From Roseiarcus sp963816065 (GTDB taxonomy: Bacteria; Pseudomonadota; Alphaproteobacteria; Rhizobiales; Beijerinckiaceae), in contig CAWFJG010000022.1 of the NCBI GenBank assembly GCA_963816065.1, forward strand, positions 62,001 to 126,000: a DNA stretch of 64,000 bases, written 5' to 3'. Of this stretch, positions 59,883-64,000 are shown one piece after another. The notes beneath the pieces were generated by a model, which did no database searches, was not told the origin of the DNA, and saw only the letters and a program-made list of their open reading frames with translations. Positions within the stretch are counted from its first letter, which is position 1. Each line of letters starts with the position of its first letter. The translations under genes and the position numbers were made by a program.

Positions 59883-60725
59883 CTAGGCTCCCACGCCGTC
59901 GACGAAGCGCCTGGCCCGGTCGGGGTCCACGGAGTTCCACCACAACCCGTCGACCTTGAGCGCGCTGGCGACAATGACCCCATTCACGACGGCGAGAATG
60001 TCGCGGACATTGCCCGGCGTGACGCCGCTGCCGACGAGGACCGGAACCGAGGCGGCGGACCCGATGATTCGGATGTAGTCGAGATCGGCTGCGTGCCCGG
60101 TGCGCTGGCCCGTCGCGATGACGACGTCAGCGCTGAAGAACTCGACGTCGCGCACGAGTTCCGCGATCGGCCGATCCTGCACGATCGCATGCGCGCCGTG
60201 CTTAACGTGCGCGTCGGCGAAGATCCGGACGCCCGAGGCGCCGAGCGCGCGACGGTAACGGGTCGCGCGCGCCGCGGCACCCTCGATGAATCCTTCGTTG
60301 GCGACATAGGCGTTCGCCCACTGGTTGACTCGCACGAAGCGCGCGCCCGCGGCGCTGGCGACAGCGACCGCGTGCACCGCCGCGTTGGCGAGCACGTTGA
60401 CGCCGATCGGCGCCTTCGTCTCGCGCCGGATGCGGTCGGCGGCGACCGCCATGTGGGCCGCGGTCTCCGGCCCGATGTCGTCGGGCTTGGCGAAGGGAAT
60501 GTCGCCATGGTTCTCGACGATAAGGCCGTCGAATCCAGCCGCGCGATAGGCGCGCGCGTCGGCGAGGGCGCGGTCGTAGATCGCCTCGACGTCCGAGACG
60601 GCATGGTCCGGCGATCCGGGCAGCGGCAGGAGATGCACGACGCCAATGAGGACGCGCTCCCTGCGTCCGAAAATCTCCTGAAGGGGGTCGCCGCGCTCCC
60701 GCGCGACCAGCGGCGAATCGCTCAT
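59883..60725 (-). CDS. BtpA/SgcQ-family TIM-barrel protein
   Basis: 280 residues of the BtpA (PF03437) family: LIGVVHLLPLPGSPDH, GFDGLIVENHGDIPFAKPD, APIGVNVLANAAVHAVAVASAAGARFVRVNQWANAYVANEGFIEG, and VLVGSGVTPGNV with DGLWWNSVDPDRARRFV at the end. Named after a photosystem I biogenesis factor, the family in heterotrophs (SgcQ) sits in sugar or nucleoside catabolic clusters. It overlaps the PfkB gene by 4 bp, so they are translated together. Confidence 0.87.
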   Translation of the reverse strand: MSDSPLVARERGDPLQEIFGRRERVLIGVVHLLPLPGSPDHAVSDVEAIYDRALADARAYRAAGFDGLIVENHGDIPFAKPDDIGPETAAHMAVAADRIRRETKAPIGVNVLANAAVHAVAVASAAGARFVRVNQWANAYVANEGFIEGAAARATRYRRALGASGVRIFADAHVKHGAHAIVQDRPIAELVRDVEFFSADVVIATGQRTGHAADLDYIRIIGSAASVPVLVGSGVTPGNVRDILAVVNGVIVASALKVDGLWWNSVDPDRARRFVDGVGA

Positions 60726-61630
60726 GTCGAAGGCTCCGTCGCTCTCTCAAAGATTGCGGTCATCTCGGCGCGGGTTGGGAACGAGGCGCGCACGCCCGGG
60801 CGCGACACGCAAATCGTCGCTGCCTCGCAGGCGACTCTCAGCGCGCGCTTCCAGGACGAGCCGCTCGCGCGCGCCGCGATCAGGACGCCGCAGAAGACGT
60901 CGCCAGCGCCGGTGGTGTCCACGACGTTTGTCGGCGGAGCCTGCGCCCACAAGACGCCGGTCCCCGAAAGAAGCGCCGCGCCTTCCGCGCCCAGGGTCAC
61001 GACGACAGTTCCGGCGCCCGCGGCGCGCAGGGCGCCCCCCGCCTCGATGGGGTCGGAGCGACCGCCGAGGGAGACGGCTTCGACGCGGTTGAGGACGACG
61101 AGGTCGACGAGGCGCCAGTCGTATTCTGCCGCCGGATAGGTCGGGGACGGATTGAGGGCCGTCACCGTGTCCGGCCGCTTTGCGAAGGCGAGGCACGCCC
61201 GGGTGATGGCAGGACTGAGGTTGCCCTGAAGCAGCATCCAGTCGCCGTGCGCGATCTCGGGCCCGATGCTCCCGCAGGCGAGCGGGTCGAAACGGGCGGC
61301 GGCGTCGACGAGGCTCACAATCATGTTCTCGCCATTGCGGTCGACGGTGATGACGCAGCGATCGGTCGCTCCGCCCCAGACGTGAATCCCGTCGAGACGA
61401 ATGCCCTCCGCCGCCAGAATGTTTCGGATCCGCTCGCCGGCAGCATCGCCGCCGAGCGCAGCGGCGAGACGGACCTCCTGTCCGCAACGGGCAAGCACGA
61501 TCGCCTGATTGGCGCCCTTGCCGCCGAGGTCCTCGAGCGCGCCCCGAGCCACAATGGTCTCCCCCGGCCGCGGAAACGTGTCGACGCGAAGGAGCGTGTC
61601 GATCGCCGCGTTGCCGAGGACGTGGATCAT
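60722..61630 (-). CDS. PfkB-family (ribokinase-like) sugar/nucleoside kinase
   Basis: 302 residues. MIHVLGNAAIDTLLRVDTFPRPGETI and LGGKGANQAIVLARCG form the PfkB signature 1 region (ribokinase-type GGKGANQA). DTTGAGDVFCGVLIAA is signature 2 with the catalytic Asp, and VTLGAEGAALLSGTG leads into it. I start at ATG 61630, 5 bp after the ThuA-like stop. It phosphorylates an unknown sugar or nucleoside brought in by the RbsC-like transporter. Confidence 0.9.
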   Translation of the reverse strand: MIHVLGNAAIDTLLRVDTFPRPGETIVARGALEDLGGKGANQAIVLARCGQEVRLAAALGGDAAGERIRNILAAEGIRLDGIHVWGGATDRCVITVDRNGENMIVSLVDAAARFDPLACGSIGPEIAHGDWMLLQGNLSPAITRACLAFAKRPDTVTALNPSPTYPAAEYDWRLVDLVVLNRVEAVSLGGRSDPIEAGGALRAAGAGTVVVTLGAEGAALLSGTGVLWAQAPPTNVVDTTGAGDVFCGVLIAARASGSSWKRALRVACEAATICVSRPGVRASFPTRAEMTAIFERATEPST

Positions 61631-61635
61631 GAGAG

Positions 61636-62409
61636 CTACCGCGCCCGGACGAGCCACTCGAGCGCCTGCCGCCAAAGCCGCGCATATCCTGTCCAGGCGG
61701 CGAATTCCGGCGGCAGCCAGTGCGGGCCGATGTCGGAGGTCCAAGCGAGCGTCCGTCCGCCGCCGAAGTCTCCGGCGACCAGCAGGGGCTTCTCGCCGTA
61801 ATCTGCCGAGGCCGTCGCCAAAACGTTCGCGCCCGACTTCGGCCGGACCTCGTTGAAACCGAGCAGGGCCGGCCACTCCTCGTCGAGCCCGGCGAGGATG
61901 GGGTGCTTCGGTTGTTTCACCGAAGGGATGAAGCCTTCCGGCGCCTCAACGCGGTCGTCGTAGGGAAGGATTTCCACCGGCAGCGCCTCCTCGACCGGCG
62001 TCCCGTGGTAGCGCGCCCCACCGTTGATGCCCTGGAAGCTGTAATAGCCGCCGACCATCATCAAGCCGCCGCCGGTCTCGACATAGGCCTTCAGGGCGCG
62101 CAGCCGGTTCGGCGTCCGCCGGCTGTGGATCCAGGTGTCGGGATGCAGGAGCAGCGTGTTCGAGCCGATGTCGGACAGGATCACGGCGTCGTAGGCCGCG
62201 ATTGCCTCGCTCGTCTGCGGAAAGTCGCGCTGCGCCTCGTGCGAGGGCATGTAGCGCAGGTCGAATGACGAATCCTTCAGGGCGTCCACCAGCGGCTCGG
62301 CGCCGAGATGAAAGGTCACCGTCGCGAACTGGTCGAAGCCTTTGACGTGGTTCGCCGTGGTGACCCAGGATTCGCCTGCGAGCAGAACTTTGTACCGCCT
62401 GTCGGTCAT
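61636..62409 (-). CDS. ThuA-like / class I glutamine amidotransferase-like protein
   Basis: 257 residues starting MTDRRYKVLLAGESWVTTANH. VKGFDQFATVTFHLGAEPLVDAL, YDAVILSDIGSNTLLLHPD, ALKAYVETGGGLMMVGGYYSFQG, TPVEEALPVEILPYDD and a C-terminal GRTLAWTSDIGPHWLPPEF define a ThuA-like/DUF1355 relative of class I amidotransferases. The nucleophile Cys expected in the GGxxxF elbow is not evident (GGYYSFQG), so a non-amidotransferase role is likely. GGGAGGGAAGG precedes ATG 62409. Confidence 0.82.
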   Translation of the reverse strand: MTDRRYKVLLAGESWVTTANHVKGFDQFATVTFHLGAEPLVDALKDSSFDLRYMPSHEAQRDFPQTSEAIAAYDAVILSDIGSNTLLLHPDTWIHSRRTPNRLRALKAYVETGGGLMMVGGYYSFQGINGGARYHGTPVEEALPVEILPYDDRVEAPEGFIPSVKQPKHPILAGLDEEWPALLGFNEVRPKSGANVLATASADYGEKPLLVAGDFGGGRTLAWTSDIGPHWLPPEFAAWTGYARLWRQALEWLVRAR

Positions 62410-62427
62410 GGCCTTCCCTCCCTGTAC

Positions 62428-63465
62428 TTACATCGCCCGGTGTGCGGCGGAGAAAACGCGGCGCGGGTTCTCGATCAGGATGCGGTCGATCGTCGCCTGG
62501 TCCATCCCGTGACGTTTGAGACGCGGAACGAAGTGGCGAAGGATGTATCCGTATCCGAAGCCTCCGTAGCGCGTCAGCATCATCTTGAGGAACACGTCCT
62601 GCGACATGAGGATCGTGTTGAGGTAGCCGTCCTCGACCAGCCTGCAGATGGCGATCGCGTTCTCCTCGTCCGAGGGGGATTGAGCCTGCTGGTCCGCGTA
62701 GAAGTAGTCCATGCCGATCATGTCGTACTCAAGAAACGCGCCGCGGTCGGCGAGGCTGCGCTGGTATTTGGGATCGTGCAGACTGGGGTTCATATGGCAG
62801 AGCACGGTGTGCCGCGGATCGGCGCCTTCGCTCTCGACGACGTCCAGCACGCGGTGGGCGAGCCGTTCCCACCCCGGCAGATGAATGGTCAGGGGCGCGC
62901 CACTGATCATCGAGGCCCGCGCGGCCCCGCGCAGCACCTTCTCCTCGGAGAGCGTGAAATCCTTGCTAATTCCGATTTCCCCGATGATCCCGGCGCAGAC
63001 TTCGGGCTCGTACTCGGAGACCCCACAGTCGGCCGCGATCGCCTCGGCGATCGCCTCGACCGACATGGCCTTGACATAGTCAGGGTGGGACGGCTCGAGA
63101 TAGAAGCCCGCGCCCATCACGATGTTGAGCCCAGTGCGGCGGCTGACGCGCTGCAGGGCGGACGGGTCGCGGCCGATCCCGAGGTTGGTCGGATCGACGA
63201 CGGTCTTGCCCCCGTATTCGACGAAGGCGCCGAGCTCCTCGACCGCCGCCTTGACGTCGAAGAGGCCGCAATTGTCCCGATTGAGGAACGGATTCATCCG
63301 CAATTCCCCGATCATCGAGATGTCGAGTGCACGCTCGGCGAAACCGATGTCGGAGGCGCAGCAGGGCCGCTTCCACCAGCTAGACGTGTCGAGCAGGATG
63401 TGCTCGTGCATCAGTGTTACACCCATCTCCTCGGGCTTTATGGGCCCGAGCACGGTCCGCACCAT
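62428..63465 (-). CDS. Phosphotriesterase-family hydrolase (lactonase-like)
   Basis: 345 residues of the amidohydrolase superfamily PTE family. MGVTLMHEHILLDTSSWW has the first metal-binding HxH, GKTVVDPTNLGIGRDP, IGEIGISKDFTLSEEKVLRGAA (in place of a Lys/Glu bridge site), APLTIHLPGWER and TVLCHMNPSL supply the central His residues, and LMSQDVFLKMM the terminal Asp. Members open lactones or hydrolyse phosphoesters. It lies between the permease and the ThuA-like gene. Confidence 0.87.
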   Translation of the reverse strand: MVRTVLGPIKPEEMGVTLMHEHILLDTSSWWKRPCCASDIGFAERALDISMIGELRMNPFLNRDNCGLFDVKAAVEELGAFVEYGGKTVVDPTNLGIGRDPSALQRVSRRTGLNIVMGAGFYLEPSHPDYVKAMSVEAIAEAIAADCGVSEYEPEVCAGIIGEIGISKDFTLSEEKVLRGAARASMISGAPLTIHLPGWERLAHRVLDVVESEGADPRHTVLCHMNPSLHDPKYQRSLADRGAFLEYDMIGMDYFYADQQAQSPSDEENAIAICRLVEDGYLNTILMSQDVFLKMMLTRYGGFGYGYILRHFVPRLKRHGMDQATIDRILIENPRRVFSAAHRAM

Positions 63466-63522
63466 GCCCGAACTCGACGCCCGTCTTCCTCGCTTCGACC
63501 ATGCCTTGAACGCGCTCCCTCC

Positions 63523-64000
63523 TCAGGCCGACTTCCGTCCTGTCCGAAAGATGCGGAAGTTCAGCCAGATGGCGACGAGAATTATGACGCCCTCGACGAT
63601 GGGGGTCAGGAACGGCGACAGATGAGCAAGGATCAGGCCGTTGCCGATCACCGCGACGGTCAGCGCGCCGAGCATAGTGCCGGTCATCGTGCCCCGGCCG
63701 CCGAAGAGGCTGGTGCCGCCGAGGACCACGGCCGCGATGACGTCGAGTTCGAAGCCCACGCCGGCGTTGGACGAGCCGCTCCCGAGCCTTGCGGCGATGA
63801 TCAGCCCAGCGAGCGCGGCCGAGAGTCCGCTGAGCGCATAGACCGATAGGACGACCCGCTCGGTGTTGACGCCCGAGCGGCGCACGGCCTCGGCGTTCGC
63901 GCCGACGCCGGTGACGTAGCGACCGAACGTAGTCTCGTTTAAAACGACGTAGCCGGCGACGAGGACGACGACGGCGATGATCGCCGGCAGCGGAAGTCCC
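63523..64000 (-). CDS. RbsC-like sugar ABC transporter permease, C-terminal part, cut by the window edge
   Basis: The visible 158 codons start at the window edge (LPAIIAVVVLVAGYVVLNETTFGRYV) and run through GANAEAVRRSGVNTERVVLSVYALSGLSAALAGLIIAARLGS, FELDVIAAVVLGGTSLFGGRGTMTGTMLGALTVAVIGNGL and HLSPFLTPIVEGVIILVAIWLN. AEAVRRSGV...K and the AVVLGGTSLFGGRG loop are the BPD_transp_2 (ribose/xylose-type) permease hallmarks. The binding protein and ATPase should lie beyond 64000. Confidence 0.9.
   Translation of the reverse strand, partial: GLPLPAIIAVVVLVAGYVVLNETTFGRYVTGVGANAEAVRRSGVNTERVVLSVYALSGLSAALAGLIIAARLGSGSSNAGVGFELDVIAAVVLGGTSLFGGRGTMTGTMLGALTVAVIGNGLILAHLSPFLTPIVEGVIILVAIWLNFRIFRTGRKSA

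Overview
The window is about 65-70% GC and densely coding. It looks like a chromosome segment of an alphaproteobacterium, most likely Hyphomicrobiales (Methylocystaceae/Beijerinckiaceae or Bradyrhizobium-like). The grounds are the five-step Hut pathway variant (HutF plus HutG), HslVU and Lon side by side, FNR/FixK-type boxes, a NahK/ErcS'-type symporter-kinase, and IS families common in that order. This placement is inference from gene content only.

Layout. 1-286: 5' end of an IS4-type transposase (DUF4372 group). 497-6306: divergent histidine-utilisation locus, hutG-hutH-hutI leftward and hutF-hutC rightward, with a HutC-like operator between; urocanase (hutU) is not present. 6429-16625: polyhydroxyalkanoate synthase with an FNR-type box, then leftward ilvE, an acyl-CoA synthetase, an FGGY kinase, a conserved hypothetical, a FUSC membrane protein and fdhD. 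16871-17485: SCO-family protein. 17794-23048: leftward five-gene operon for a polyamine-type ABC importer plus a dihydropyrimidinase/hydantoinase, preceded by a perfect FNR/FixK box. 23662-28352: leuD and a symporter-histidine kinase-receiver hybrid. 28393-29513: rhodanese, AhpD-like and DUF2892 genes around an AT-rich palindrome. 29676-32638: LTxxQ periplasmic protein and an OmpR/EnvZ-type pair. 32764-38270: proteostasis block hslV-hslU, an ACT protein, an Hsp20-like gene and lon. 38608-43724: dusA, a decayed RelE/HTH toxin-antitoxin pair, a dual-specificity phosphatase, and a MarR/isochorismatase-like/AbrB group. 43977-51255: a small exported protein, pyrB, a DUF1810 gene, two tandem SDRs, vapBC and topA. 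51518-59628: an IS-rich decayed region (ISKra4, IS1380, IS1634, ISL3) holding the remains of a CRISPR adaptation module (cas2, a Cas1-like gene, and a cas1 3' fragment). 59640-64000: leftward catabolic cluster with an RbsC-like permease, a phosphotriesterase-like hydrolase, a ThuA-like protein, a PfkB kinase, a BtpA/SgcQ-like protein and a truncated tenA.

Two observations stand out. First, two 223-bp elements (24403-24625 and 38374-38596, opposite orientation) share an unusual design: a short inverted repeat, an array of GCCTGTT units, a second inverted-repeat arm, a conserved TTGATATTGCACG box and a terminal hairpin. Second, many otherwise intact genes (hutH, hutI, hutF, hutC, phaC, hydA, ABC genes, the hybrid kinase, the response regulator, dusA, marR, topA) carry single-base frameshifts. 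The pattern is better explained by consensus indel errors than by gene decay, so these are annotated as whole genes with the break marked.
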